From Spirochaetota bacterium (lineage in GTDB: Bacteria > Spirochaetota > Spirochaetia > Treponematales > Rectinemataceae), in contig JAJUJQ010000004.1 in assembly GCA_029265255.1 (NCBI GenBank), positions 114,397 to 178,396 on the forward strand: a stretch of 64,000 nucleotides of DNA, in the 5' to 3' direction. The position numbers and the translations under genes are program-made. Numbering within the stretch: position 1 is the first letter of the stretch; the number at the start of each line of letters is the position of its first letter. Shown here in pieces: positions 19,988 to 31,940 of this stretch. The notes under the pieces are model-generated. The model searched no databases. It worked only from the letters and a program-made list of their open reading frames with translations, and was not told the DNA's origin.

Positions 19988-20785
19988 TCAGGCAAGACCT
20001 CCCAACAGCGCGCCCACCAGGTACGCGGCTGCCGCGGCAATACCTCCTACCAGCAATGTCTCCAGCCCTGACTTGAGCCAGCTTGTACCGGTAATTGTGG
20101 TCTTGAGGGCGCCCAGTCCGAATAGCGTTGCACCGGTAAGGACGCAGGCAAGAGTAAAGCGCAGTGAGGCGAGACTCGGGATAAAGAGCGCGAGCACATA
20201 AGCCGCGATGGGAATGAAACCGAATAGCGCGAATGAAATAAAAGTCGCTACTGCGTTGGCCAACGGTGATTCATCAGAAGGAATGATGCCCAACTCTTCT
20301 ACCATCATCGTGTCGATCCAGGCCTTTTCATCTTTCGCGATGATGTCCACAACCGCACTCGCGTCAGTGGCTGACATGCCGCGATTCATGTAGATTTCCC
20401 GCAGCTCCTGTTTTTCTCCTTCCGGGTAGTGCTGGACTTCCCATGCCTCACGCGCGCGTTCCGACGCTTCATATTCGCGCTCGCTCTTGGAGGAGAGATA
20501 GTCGCCAATAGACATCGACAGCCCGTCTGCAAGCAGGTTCGCAAACCCTACGATCAGTACCACGCTGGGAGAAAGAGCGGCGCCGGCGACGCCGGCAACA
20601 GAGGCGAAGGTCGTGATGGTACCATCAAGTCCACCATAGACAATACTTTTGATGTATTTACCCTGACCGGTCGTATGCCGTTCAGGCGCGTTGAGCGTAT
20701 GGGAAGGTATGTGAGCCCGGCGCGTGGCTTCGGGATCCTTGCGCTTCCACGCTTCCCGAGCCTCGTCAAGTCTGCGTGTTAACAT
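19988..20785 (-). CDS. VIT1/CCC1-family iron/manganese transporter
   Basis: 265 residues from the start at 20785, which follows AAGGAGACACC; the longer upstream frame lacks a ribosome site. IVYGGLDGTITTFASVAGVAGA and FANLLADGLSMSIGDYLSSKSERE are the first two family helices; an acidic cytoplasmic loop with many Glu (about 95-170) follows, then three more helices. Such proteins move Fe(II)/Mn(II); with mntP and mgtE it gives several divalent-metal transporters in this stretch. Confidence 0.88.
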   Translation of the reverse strand: MLTRRLDEAREAWKRKDPEATRRAHIPSHTLNAPERHTTGQGKYIKSIVYGGLDGTITTFASVAGVAGAALSPSVVLIVGFANLLADGLSMSIGDYLSSKSEREYEASERAREAWEVQHYPEGEKQELREIYMNRGMSATDASAVVDIIAKDEKAWIDTMMVEELGIIPSDESPLANAVATFISFALFGFIPIAAYVLALFIPSLASLRFTLACVLTGATLFGLGALKTTITGTSWLKSGLETLLVGGIAAAAAYLVGALLGGLA

Positions 20786-20874
20786 ATGGTGTCTCCTTGG
20801 GTTATTGTAGCGGTTCGGCGATGGAACGCTCAAGCGCCGCGGCATGGAGATCGAAAATGAGGATTGTGTAAATG

Positions 20875-20902
20875 AAAAGGCCGCCTCATGCGAGACGGCC
20901 TT
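20875..20902 (-). terminator. Terminator after eno
   Basis: AAGGCCG/CGGCCTT stem around TCTCGCATGAGG on the minus strand, followed by TTTTCATTT. Modest U-tract, placed 28 bases after the enolase stop. Confidence 0.6.
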
Positions 20903-20929
20903 GAAGGGCAAATCAAAGAGAAGACGCGG

Positions 20930-23290
<2,361 letters not shown>

Positions 23291-23313
<23 letters not shown>

Positions 23314-24199
23314 AGATCCTCTGGAGGTCGTCTGGTGAAAAATAGTGGATTTTTATAGTGCCGGCCTCCTGGGTTCCCGCTATTTCAACCTTGGTTCCAA
23401 AACGCTGAATGAGTCGTTCCTTGAGCGCTTTGAGCTCCGGATCTGAAGGCTCGGCAATGGCACCGCTATCCTTGGAGGGGGTTGCCTTTTTTTGCTTTCG
23501 GCCTGAAGAAGCCGTCCCCAGAAGCTGCTGCACCCGTGATTCAGTCTCCCTGACTGAGAGGTTTTCTTCAATAATGGATCGATACAGCCGTTCCTGCGCC
23601 TGAGGTTCTTCCAGCGCAAGGAGCGCCCGCGCATGCCCGGCAGTAATTTTTTCTTCTTTAATAGCGTCCTGAATTGTGCTGGAAAGCTTGAGAAGCCTTA
23701 CGGCGTTGGCTACCGCAGCCCGGCTCTTGCCGACCATTTCCGCTACATGCTCCTGCGTCGCGCCGGTTAGTTCCATCAGCCGCTGGTACGCGCGCGCTTC
23801 CTCGATTGGGTCGAGATCCTCCCGTTGGATATTCTCCACCAACGAAAGCTCGAGATGGGTATCATCCTGCACCGATCTGACGATAACTGGTACCTCGGCC
23901 AGGCCTGCGAGCTTCGCAGCTCGATATCGGCGTTCTCCTGCAATTATCACATAGCGTCCGGCAGCATCCTGGTGTACCAGGAGTGGCTGGAGCAACCCAT
24001 GTCTGCGGATCGATTCAGCAAGTTCATTCAGCGAATCCTGAGGAAATGACTTTCTCGGCTGGTCGGGATTCGGCACAAGAGATTCGATCGGGACCAGCCG
24101 TACCGAGGATTCAGGGCTTTCCTGCTCGGTATGTTCGAAAAATTGCTGATGTTCGGGGATCAGGGCTCCAAGCCCCTTCCCCAGACCGAATTTAGCCAC
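23291..24199 (-). CDS. parB: Chromosome-partitioning protein ParB
   Basis: 302 residues. N-terminal GLGKGLGALIP, CTPase/ParB box with GERRYRAAKLAG and LVENIQREDL, central HTH (TQEHVAEMVGKSRAAVANAVRLLKL) for parS, then a C-terminal dimer domain after a charged linker. It overlaps parA by eight bases. I found no obvious parS palindrome in the window by eye. Confidence 0.96.
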
Positions 24200-24947
24200 G
24201 GTTCAGTATCTCCTTTGTAACAGCCTCATAGCTCTTGGCACCAATGCATGTGGGGTCATACATGATGGCCGGAAGGCCGTGTGACGGTGCTTCGGAGAGT
24301 CTGACGTTCCGGGGAATAATAGTTTTGAAGACTCTATCCTTGAAATATTCGGTTACCTGACGCACTACTTCTTGTGAGAGCCGCGTACGGGCATCGAACA
24401 TGGTTAGCAGGATGCCGCCAATCTTGAGGTTCGGATTGATGCTTTTCTGTACAAGGCCGATAGTCTGTATAATAAGGGAAAGCCCTTCCAGAGCGAAATA
24501 CTCGCACTGGAGGGGGATGATTACTTCGCTGGCCGCCGCGAGTCCATTGAGAGTAAGAACACCGAGCGACGGAGGGCAGTCGATAAGGATGAATTCGTAA
24601 TCGTCAAGCACGGGGGTAATAGCTCTTTGTAGATATTCATTCCGGTCTGGCTTGTCGACAAGTTCGATGGTCGCGCCGCTGAGATCCACCGAGGAAGGCA
24701 CGAGGTGGAGGCGCGGTATCTGCAAGGGCTGAATGACATCCTTGATCGTGGCGAGTCCTGAAATCACATGGTAAATGTTGTTATGCGTGAGCTTCCCGCC
24801 GATACCGGAGGTGAGATTTCCCTGCGGATCGAAATCGATGAGAAGTGTTTTATGGTGGTGGAGCGCGAGCGTCGCGCCGATATTGATCGCGCTGGTCGTT
24901 TTGCCGACTCCGCCTTTTTGATTGACAAATACGATTATCCGCGCCAT
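24192..24947 (-). CDS. parA: ParA/Soj chromosome-partitioning ATPase
   Basis: 251 residues. Deviant Walker A QKGGVGKTTSAINIGA, Walker A' LLIDFDPQGNLTSG, Walker B FILIDCPPSLGVLTLN. The start at 24947 follows GGAAGGTGAA; the longer frame has no ribosome site. Heads the parA-parB-unknown operon. Confidence 0.96.
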   Translation of the reverse strand: MARIIVFVNQKGGVGKTTSAINIGATLALHHHKTLLIDFDPQGNLTSGIGGKLTHNNIYHVISGLATIKDVIQPLQIPRLHLVPSSVDLSGATIELVDKPDRNEYLQRAITPVLDDYEFILIDCPPSLGVLTLNGLAAASEVIIPLQCEYFALEGLSLIIQTIGLVQKSINPNLKIGGILLTMFDARTRLSQEVVRQVTEYFKDRVFKTIIPRNVRLSEAPSHGLPAIMYDPTCIGAKSYEAVTKEILNRG

Positions 24948-25081
24948 TTCACCTTCCAGGGTTGCAGGTTCGTATTCTAGCATATCGAGAATGCTTCAGC
25001 TATAGAGAGCAAGCCCGACGTATTGCCGGCTTGACCAGCATGAGCCAATTCACTAGCTTACGATGAAGAGAGGAGATAGAC

Positions 25082-25306
25082 ATGCTTTTTGAACAAGTCA
25101 AATCGGCGATCGAGAATGTACGTCCGTCCCTGATGGCTGACGGTGGAGACATAGAGCTGGTGTCGGTAAGCGAAGATGGCGTGGTGAAAGTACGCCTCAC
25201 CGGAGCCTGCGGATCCTGCCCCTATTCTCTCATGACGCTCAAGCAGGGCGTGGAAGCCTATCTCAAGAAGGTAGTCCCCCAGGTCAAGGAAGTGCAGCAG
25301 GCTTGA
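25082..25306 (+). CDS. NifU C-terminal-domain Fe-S scaffold protein
   Basis: 74 residues: a free-standing NifU_C domain with the cluster-binding CxxC in GACGSCPYS and a SLMADGGDIELV start. Serves as Fe-S cluster carrier or assembly scaffold. Ribosome site GAGGAGATAGAC. It stands alone between divergent parA and a strong terminator. Confidence 0.92.
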   Translation: MLFEQVKSAIENVRPSLMADGGDIELVSVSEDGVVKVRLTGACGSCPYSLMTLKQGVEAYLKKVVPQVKEVQQA

Positions 25307-25324
25307 ACCCGGCTTGTCTGAAAA

Positions 25325-25362
25325 AGAGCCGTCCCCCGCGTATCGGGAGGACGGTCTTTTTT
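25325..25362. terminator. Bidirectional rho-independent terminator
   Basis: AGAGCCGTCCCCCG pairs with CGGGAGGACGGTCT around CGTAT, with Ts after and As before. It ends the NifU-type gene and the opposing ABC operon. Confidence 0.85.
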
Positions 25363-25393
25363 ATACCTTTCGCGGTCGTTTTTGCAGAGGGGA

Positions 25394-26455
25394 TTACTCT
25401 CTTTCCGGATACCACAGCACACTGTTAAATCGGATACAACAGCGCGCGCCTGCGCTCGGCAGAGCGTCTTTGACATGCTTCTGAACGCGCAGCTCGGCAG
25501 CCCCCACTTTCAGCTTCATGTCCACAATGTCGCCCAGGTAGGTTCGCCGGAGCACAGTCGCGGGTACCGCATGCGCCGTTTCCGATTCCGGTACGAAGGA
25601 GATATCCGAAGGACGGCACGCCAGCACCGCCCTTGCTCCGAGATCGGCGTGGACACCCCGCGCGGCGATCCGATCGGTTCCATCGATTATTGCCGCTCCA
25701 TCCCTGACGCTGACCGGGATGAAGTTGGACAGCCCGATAAAGGAAAAGACAAAGCGGTTTGCCGGCTTGTGATAGATTTCGAGCGGTTTTCCGATCTGCT
25801 GCACCACGCCATTGTTCATGACCAGCATACGGTCGGAGAGCGCCATTGCTTCAGCTTGATCATGTGTGACATAGATGATGGTGAAACCGAACCGTTTCTG
25901 GAGATCCTTGATTTCGAACCGCATTTCCTCCCTCAGTTTGGCGTCAAGGTTGGAAAGCGGCTCGTCCAGCAACATGACCTTGGGATTGATCGCGATTGCG
26001 CGGGCGAGCGCGATACGTTGCTGTTCACCGCCAGAAAGTCTGCCGGGGTAGCTGTCCTTAATTGTGAGCAGACTAGTGCTGGTCAGGGCCATCTTGACCC
26101 GCTCTTCGATCTCATGCCGTGGTCTGTGACGGATTTTGAGAGGGAAGGCAACATTTTCCCATACGGTGAGATGCGGCCATACGGCGAACGCCTGGAACAC
26201 CATCCCGAAATCTCTCTTCTCGGGCGGAATATAGAATTTTTTATAACTCGAAGAATAGACTGACCCTTCGACCTGCAGTTCGCCTTCATCGAGATCTTCA
26301 AACCCCGCAATCATTCTCAACGTCGTGGTTTTACCGCATCCAGAAGGTCCGAGGAAAGAGAAACATTCGCCTTTTTCCACCCGCAGATTGAGCCGGTTTA
26401 CCGCAGTCACATCGCCGAATCGCTTGGTTACATCGATCAGTTCAAGCTGGGACAT
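25394..26455 (-). CDS. ABC importer ATPase, second copy (Fbp/Pot type)
   Basis: 353 residues. Walker A GPSGCGKTTT, Q-loop FQAFAVWP, signature LSGGEQQRIALARA, Walker B VMLLDEPLSNLD, H-loop VTHDQ, then a C-terminal TOBE domain (about 270-353). It overlaps the permease gene by 14 bases. It differs clearly from the other ATPase of the same operon (28169-29257), so it is not a recent duplicate. Confidence 0.93.
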   Translation of the reverse strand: MSQLELIDVTKRFGDVTAVNRLNLRVEKGECFSFLGPSGCGKTTTLRMIAGFEDLDEGELQVEGSVYSSSYKKFYIPPEKRDFGMVFQAFAVWPHLTVWENVAFPLKIRHRPRHEIEERVKMALTSTSLLTIKDSYPGRLSGGEQQRIALARAIAINPKVMLLDEPLSNLDAKLREEMRFEIKDLQKRFGFTIIYVTHDQAEAMALSDRMLVMNNGVVQQIGKPLEIYHKPANRFVFSFIGLSNFIPVSVRDGAAIIDGTDRIAARGVHADLGARAVLACRPSDISFVPESETAHAVPATVLRRTYLGDIVDMKLKVGAAELRVQKHVKDALPSAGARCCIRFNSVLWYPERE

Positions 26456-28172
26456 TCTTGATCTCCTCTACTTTTGCGGCGCGCTGTTCAAGAGTTGCAA
26501 GGAATTTTCGGATGAGGGTTTCGCCAACGAAAATAATGATGAGCGCAATGCTCGCCAGCGCGGCGGCTTTGACGGTTTCGCCGTCCTCATTCAGCGTATA
26601 AATGGCAACGCCGATGGTCCTGGTCGTCGGACCATACAGGAGAACGGAGGTGGTCAATTCGCGCAGAGCAGGCAGGAATATGAGGAAAAAGGCGCTGATC
26701 ATGCCCGGCCTGATAAGGGGAAGGACGATATCCTTAAGGCTTTGCCAGTGTGTCGCGCCACAGGCTCTCCCTGCTTCTTCGAGCGAATCGGACACTTGCG
26801 AAAGGGATGCCGAACTCGATTTGATCGCGAAGGCCATATACCTTGCGATGTAGGCGACAAAGATGATCCAAGGGGTATTGTAGAGATTGATGCCAAACCT
26901 GCCGCTCCAGGTAAGTATCACGCCAAGGGCGATGACGGTTCCCGGTAGCGAGAAGGGGAGCACGCCGAGGAACTGGAGGATGAACTTGCCCCTGAATTTC
27001 ATTTTCACGATGACATAGGAGATCATCGTGCCGGCGAGCATGGTTACAAACGCGGCCCCAACCGAGAGATATAGCGAGTTCCAGATAGCGTCCTTGGTGA
27101 TCTTCCACTGGAATATCTTGAGGTAGTTGTCCCAGGTCATGAATTTGAGCTGGAATGGGAGGCCATAGGTCTTGAGCCCGCCAACAAGAAAGATCGTAAT
27201 GGTGGGCAGAATGACCGTAATGCCGATGTAGATGATGCTGATGGCTAGAAGGGGATACTTGAGGCTCCGCAGCTTCAACACGACCGGGCGCATGCTCTTT
27301 CCGGCAATAACCTGATACTGGCCTTTTCTAAGCAGCAGGTCCTGGAGTTTCAGAATTAGCGCGGCGGAGATGACGAGAATTGTTGAAAGAATGGTGCCGA
27401 CTCTGATGGCGCCAAAAGAGCCGCCTGATGAATAAATCCGCTCATAGATCTTCGTAGGAATATTGAAAATGCCCTTTTCGGTTCCCAGAATCGCAGGAAC
27501 GCCAAAGTGCGACAGCGAATACAGGGCAACCAGAAGCGCGCCGGCCAGTATGCTCGGCATGACGAGGGGGAGCGTGATCTTGCGCGTAATGGTAAAGAGA
27601 TCCGCGCCTGAGATGCGAGCCGATTCCTCAAGGGTTGGGTCCATGCGTTCCAGCGCGCCCGCCACCTGAAGGAACACGAAAGGGAAGAGATACATGCTCT
27701 CAATCGCGATGATGCCGCCCAGACTCATGATATCGAAAGGAGCGCGTTCCAACCCGAAGATCGTCATCAGCAGTTTGTTGATATATCCTGAGCGAGGCGA
27801 AAGCAACACCTTCCATGCCAGCGCGCCGATAAACGATGGCAGCATGAACGGCACCAGGAAGAGTGCTTTCATCGTGCTCTTGAAAGGCAGATCGGTTCGA
27901 GCGACCAGCCAGGCGAAAAAAGTTCCCATCACGGTGGAGACTACGGTAGTTCCCGCGGCGATGACGAGCGAATTCAAGAGCGCTTGATAGGTGTCGGGAT
28001 CGGACAGTATTTTGGCAACGCCGGCAATATTGAATTTTCCATTCTCAAAAAATGCTGTTAGGAGAATGAGCAGTACCGGTACCGCGACAATGACCACCAG
28101 AATAAGGATGGAAAACAGCAGAACGATCTTCGAGACATCGAGTTTTTTCTTTTCCGCGGTCAATGTGGTCAT
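26442..28172 (-). CDS. ABC importer permease, two fused domains
   Basis: 576 residues. Two BPD_transp_1 domains in one chain, each with about six helices and an EAA loop (EESARISGADLFTITRKITLPLVMPSIL and EEAGRACGATHWQSLKDIVLPLIRPGMI). This FbpB/AfuB-like fusion normally pairs with one ATPase dimer. The start overlaps the upstream ATPase stop by ATGA. Confidence 0.93.
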   Translation of the reverse strand: MTTLTAEKKKLDVSKIVLLFSILILVVIVAVPVLLILLTAFFENGKFNIAGVAKILSDPDTYQALLNSLVIAAGTTVVSTVMGTFFAWLVARTDLPFKSTMKALFLVPFMLPSFIGALAWKVLLSPRSGYINKLLMTIFGLERAPFDIMSLGGIIAIESMYLFPFVFLQVAGALERMDPTLEESARISGADLFTITRKITLPLVMPSILAGALLVALYSLSHFGVPAILGTEKGIFNIPTKIYERIYSSGGSFGAIRVGTILSTILVISAALILKLQDLLLRKGQYQVIAGKSMRPVVLKLRSLKYPLLAISIIYIGITVILPTITIFLVGGLKTYGLPFQLKFMTWDNYLKIFQWKITKDAIWNSLYLSVGAAFVTMLAGTMISYVIVKMKFRGKFILQFLGVLPFSLPGTVIALGVILTWSGRFGINLYNTPWIIFVAYIARYMAFAIKSSSASLSQVSDSLEEAGRACGATHWQSLKDIVLPLIRPGMISAFFLIFLPALRELTTSVLLYGPTTRTIGVAIYTLNEDGETVKAAALASIALIIIFVGETLIRKFLATLEQRAAKVEEIKNVPA

Positions 28173-29257
28173 GTTTTTGCCTCCCCGTCTGTGTCAAACC
28201 ATTTCGGCGATTCGACAGAAATGAACACATCGCTTCCTTCTTCGATGATCAGGTCCTGGGTGAGCGCGTCTTCAGTCAGCATTTGTGCGCGAATTTGCAA
28301 CCCTCTGCAGTCGAAAAGATAATCTACGATGGGGCCCAGGAGCGTAACCCGGACAGCGCTGACCTGAAGTGTTCGCTCGGTCTTGTGTCTTGAAATCTTA
28401 ACGTCCATGGGGCGGAATCCAAGCCGCCCCTGCTCGGGGAAGGAAGCAGGAGGAGACAGCGGAATTGATATCTGTCCTCCGGGCGCCGCGGCGATCACCT
28501 TGCCTTCCGACACAGTTACCGGAATCATGTTCGAAATACCAAGAAATTTGAATACAAAATCATCGGCAGGTTGCGTATAGACTGTCTCGGGAACGCCGAT
28601 CTGATGAATGCGGCCACGCTGGTCCATCACCGCAAGCCGATCGGAAATGGCCATCGCGACTTCCTGATCATGAGTCACATACAGAATGGTAGCGCCGGTC
28701 GCTTTCTGTATTTCCTTGATTTCAAAACGCATTTCCTCTCGCAAGTTGGCGTCGAGATTGGTTAATGGTTCGTCGAGCAGCAGAATTTCCGGTTTCATGA
28801 CAAGCGCGCGGGCTAAGGCGACGCGCTGCTGCTGCCCTCCCGAGAGCTGATAGGGGAATCGCTGTTCCAAACCTGTGAGATTGACCAACGCGATCGCTTC
28901 ATGAACACGCGTATTCAATTCGGATTTTGGAACACCCGCGAGTTCCAGTGGGTAGGCGATATTGCCGTACACAGTTTTATGAGGCCATACGGCATAGTCT
29001 TGAAAAACCACCCCTATATGGCGCTCTTCCGGCGGGAGCGCGTAATTCGGGCCAGCAACCTTTCTGTCACCAATACGCACTTCGCCTCTATCGGGAGTCT
29101 CGAATCCAGCGATCAGGCGCAAAATGATAGTCTTGCCGCACCCCGAGGGGCCTATGATGGTAAAGCATTCGCCACTCTGAATCTGGAGGCTCAGGCTGTC
29201 GAGGACAATATGGCTGCCGAACGCCTTGGTGACGTCATGCAATGTGAGATCAGCCAC
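28169..29257 (-). CDS. ABC importer ATPase, first copy (Fbp/Pot type)
   Basis: 362 residues. Walker A GPSGCGKTII, signature LSGGQQQRVALARA, Walker B ILLLDEPLTNLD, switch VTHDQ, then TOBE domain. It lies between the binding-protein gene and the permease, overlapping the latter by ATGA. With two ATPases for one fused permease, a heterodimeric motor is possible. Confidence 0.93.
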   Translation of the reverse strand: MADLTLHDVTKAFGSHIVLDSLSLQIQSGECFTIIGPSGCGKTIILRLIAGFETPDRGEVRIGDRKVAGPNYALPPEERHIGVVFQDYAVWPHKTVYGNIAYPLELAGVPKSELNTRVHEAIALVNLTGLEQRFPYQLSGGQQQRVALARALVMKPEILLLDEPLTNLDANLREEMRFEIKEIQKATGATILYVTHDQEVAMAISDRLAVMDQRGRIHQIGVPETVYTQPADDFVFKFLGISNMIPVTVSEGKVIAAAPGGQISIPLSPPASFPEQGRLGFRPMDVKISRHKTERTLQVSAVRVTLLGPIVDYLFDCRGLQIRAQMLTEDALTQDLIIEEGSDVFISVESPKWFDTDGEAKT

Positions 29258-29281
29258 TGAATTCTCCTTTGCGGAATTGAT

Positions 29282-29330
29282 GCCTGTTCCGCTTTTCGTT
29301 GCTGCGAAGCGGAACTAGAGCGGAACAGGC
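29282..29330 (-). other. Intercistronic hairpin after the binding-protein gene
   Basis: GCCTGTTCCGCT is perfectly complementary to AGCGGAACAGGC 25 bases on; an inner TTCCGCTT/AAGCGGAA pairing competes. No U-tract. Such hairpins after the binding-protein gene commonly protect its mRNA and set the excess of binding protein over membrane parts. Confidence 0.6.
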
Positions 29331-29346
29331 TTACATCCATCGAGTA

Positions 29347-30336
29347 TTACTTGCTCTGCATAATGGCGGTGAATTTATCGATGATGGACTGCTTCTCTTC
29401 CATCAACTTGAGATAATCGATCTTCATCGCTCGTTTGACTGCTTCTTCAGGCTGTACAAGACCTACACCCTCGACTATGGGCACATCGCGGCGAATGGGC
29501 AGGGTGTAATTCTGGGCAATAATGGTCTGGCCTTCTTTTGAAAGAAGGAAATCAACAAATTTCTGGGCCGCGGAGAGGTTTGGAGTACCTTTGAAAATTG
29601 CCACAGGGCTGGGGATGACGAGCATTTCCTTCGGGTAGGCGAAACCGAGCGGAGCGCCCAGCTTGATCTTATCGATGGTGATATAGTCAACACCGATACA
29701 AGCGACGAGATCTCCCGCGGCAGTGTCGTCAACGACCTGGCCCGAGCCTTGGCCCATCTTTGCGCCATTCGCGCGCAGTTTCTGAATGAAGTCCCAGCCA
29801 AGATTATTGACGATCATGCCCACTGATACCATCGAGGTGCCGGAAAGCGCGGGGTTAGCGATGGCAAAGCCATTCTTGTACGCAGGGCCAAGTAGATCGT
29901 TCCACTCTTTCGGCGGGGTTTTGATCTTGGTGGTGTTGTAAGTGATACCCAGTGTCCCCAGACGGGCGGGCGTAAATTCGAAATCAGGATCGAATATCGG
30001 GCTGACGACGTACTTAGCTTCCGGTGATTCATATTTCTGCAGAATGCCTTCCTTTTTCATCGCATAGAAATCGGGTACTTCGCTGGTCCAGATCACGTCG
30101 ACAACGAGCTTTCCAGACTGGCGTTCCGCGGCGATTTTTGCCATGATTTTACCAGCGCCAGCCGAATAATAGTCCATGGCGATGTTCGGGTTTTTCTTTT
30201 CGAACGCTTCCTTGAGATCGCCAATCAGCGTTTCCTTCATCGAGGTGTAGACCATCAGTTTTTCTTTTTTCTGGGCAAACACAGGGGTTGCCAGTGTCGC
30301 AATCAGCAACAGAGCGCATGCAAGTTTTTTAAACAT
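29347..30336 (-). CDS. Periplasmic substrate-binding protein (Fbp/AfuA type)
   Basis: 329 residues from the start at 30336, which follows GGAGGCTTTCC. Signal peptide MFKKLACALLLIATLATPVFAQ, then KLMVYTSMKETLIGDLKEAFEKKNPNI, the opening of iron(III)/phosphonate/spermidine-type binding proteins. ITYNTTKIKTPPKEWNDLLGPAYK is the family mid-block. The ligand is not clear: I cannot confirm the Tyr pair that binds Fe(III). First gene of the importer operon. Confidence 0.9.
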   Translation of the reverse strand: MFKKLACALLLIATLATPVFAQKKEKLMVYTSMKETLIGDLKEAFEKKNPNIAMDYYSAGAGKIMAKIAAERQSGKLVVDVIWTSEVPDFYAMKKEGILQKYESPEAKYVVSPIFDPDFEFTPARLGTLGITYNTTKIKTPPKEWNDLLGPAYKNGFAIANPALSGTSMVSVGMIVNNLGWDFIQKLRANGAKMGQGSGQVVDDTAAGDLVACIGVDYITIDKIKLGAPLGFAYPKEMLVIPSPVAIFKGTPNLSAAQKFVDFLLSKEGQTIIAQNYTLPIRRDVPIVEGVGLVQPEEAVKRAMKIDYLKLMEEKQSIIDKFTAIMQSK

Positions 30337-30367
30337 GGAAAGCCTCCTCATATGACATTGGGATTGT

Positions 30368-30386
30368 AATGATGCCGAGCATCATT
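30368..30386. promoter_or_regulatory. Palindromic operator candidate before the importer operon
   Basis: AATGATGC CGA GCATCATT: perfect 8-bp arms, 32 bases upstream of the binding-protein start. Size and symmetry fit a dimeric regulator site; the regulator is unknown, the membrane LuxR protein encoded upstream being one candidate. Confidence 0.45.
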
Positions 30387-30416
30387 GGAGGAATTGTCCG
30401 CCGGGTTTCCTTGTGA

Positions 30417-30444
30417 CGCAATAAGTACTTTCGTACTTATTGCG
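30417..30444. repeat. Perfect 12-bp inverted repeat
   Basis: CGCAATAAGTAC TTTC GTACTTATTGCG between the end of the LuxR gene and the importer operon. No T-tract follows on either strand, so it may be an operator or an mRNA-end hairpin rather than a terminator. Confidence 0.6.
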
Positions 30445-30467
30445 ATACGTATTAGATGATAAAGAAA

Positions 30468-31856
30468 TCAGGTTTGCGCTGATTGCGGGGGAGAGCTTTC
30501 TTGTTCTGACTCTGAAGAAGACGCCATGCCCGCGCGAAGAGCGAACCGCGTGGCACTTACTCGATCCTGAACATCCAGCTTTCTATACATTGTGTAAAGA
30601 TAATTTTTTACGGTCTGTTCTCGCAGGCCAAGTTTCGAGGCGATTTCCTTGTTGCTTTTCCCTGTTGCAAGGAGAGAAAGGATCGCTCGCTCTCTTTCGC
30701 TCAAGGCTTGCAGCCTCTGCGCTTCAGGCTCAGTCAGCGGGGTGTTTGAAATATTCTGATTAGAACGATCGAGCGCTTTTTCAATAGCGAAAAATCGCCG
30801 TCTTACGCTCCATTGCAGGAGGAAACCCGCGATGATCAAAAGGAGGGGGCTAAGATAATCGTACACGCCGTTACCTTCCCATGCATGGGGTAGGACGGTA
30901 CAGAGCCACCAGGGATGTTCGGGCAATCGCTGATACAGCACGAGATATTTCCGCGAAGGCCGGTCGAGGATTGCCTGGGTGTGGTAATAGCGGCCTTGCT
31001 CTTTTTCTGAATCGAAGCCACCGATCGGGAAACCTGGTACGAGTTCCGAAGCTGGTCGACCAATCATTCCCGTGGTGATGCCGCTCAGAACAATGCCATG
31101 ATTATCGATTAAGACCGTGATGTCGGATTTAGGAACGCTCGCCATGTCTTCCCAGTAGCTACCTGCAACGGCTCTTGCCAATCGTTCCGGGTTGAGAAGA
31201 AGAATCAAGAGTCCAATTCGTGAACCAGAGGGAACAAATTTTACCAACCGGGCGCAGGCAATAAGCGGTGTACGACGCGCTGTGGTTTCTTCGCTGGCGT
31301 CAGGAAGCGAAATCACCTTCCAGATGGGGCGGCCATCTGTCTGCTCCGCTTCAGTTTCGAATGCGCCGCGCGCGGCATTCCAGATGTCTCTTGTAATTGA
31401 ATCGGTCATTGTCAGCGGACGCTTCTGCGCGTTATAGAAATCAAAAAAAAGTGCTTCCTCAAGTTCAGGAACTGTATTGGCCATTCCTTCCAGAAAGGAA
31501 GAGAATGGCATATTCCACTTCGATACATCGTAGGTTTCGGAAGAGAGCGAGAAATCATACAGCAGGGCATTCAAATCCTTGTTTATATAGAATTGGTAGG
31601 AGAGGGCTTCGACCGATGAGATAATGCCATCTGCGTAGCGTGCGCGATCAGCGTTGATTCTGGTCGCGTATTCAACGGTCTGTGAGTGTGGAAGGATGCC
31701 GCTGATCCGAGCGACCAGCAATAGCGCCGCTGAAAGATAAAGCAGAACAGCAATCCATCGGGGAAGCGCAAGGGTTTTCTTTTTATGCGTGACGATTCGA
31801 GACGTTCCGGTACTCAGGAAGGTTGAGGGGCTGGGTGGTGTGCCAGGTGCGTCCAT
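30468..31856 (-). CDS. Membrane-bound LuxR-type regulator with extracytoplasmic sensor
   Basis: 462 residues. Helix one (about residues 32-52), a ~260-residue periplasmic sensor region resembling Cache domains, helix two (LSPLLLIIAGFLLQW), then a C-terminal LuxR HTH: LSERERAILSLLATGKSNKEIASKLGLREQTVKNYLYTMYRKL (about 395-437). It therefore binds DNA from the membrane. The ATG at 31856 is only about eight bases after a TATAAT, so the mRNA may be leaderless; a TTG at 31865 is the alternative. Probably senses the ligand of, or controls, the importer just downstream. Confidence 0.8.
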   Translation of the reverse strand: MDAPGTPPSPSTFLSTGTSRIVTHKKKTLALPRWIAVLLYLSAALLLVARISGILPHSQTVEYATRINADRARYADGIISSVEALSYQFYINKDLNALLYDFSLSSETYDVSKWNMPFSSFLEGMANTVPELEEALFFDFYNAQKRPLTMTDSITRDIWNAARGAFETEAEQTDGRPIWKVISLPDASEETTARRTPLIACARLVKFVPSGSRIGLLILLLNPERLARAVAGSYWEDMASVPKSDITVLIDNHGIVLSGITTGMIGRPASELVPGFPIGGFDSEKEQGRYYHTQAILDRPSRKYLVLYQRLPEHPWWLCTVLPHAWEGNGVYDYLSPLLLIIAGFLLQWSVRRRFFAIEKALDRSNQNISNTPLTEPEAQRLQALSERERAILSLLATGKSNKEIASKLGLREQTVKNYLYTMYRKLDVQDRVSATRFALRAGMASSSESEQESSPPQSAQT

Positions 31857-31940
31857 TACACTCAATTATAACATACGGATGAATGTTCAATCTTCTGATA
31901 GTGCTCCGGCTATCGCGCGCCGCTTCCTTTGTGCGCGAGA

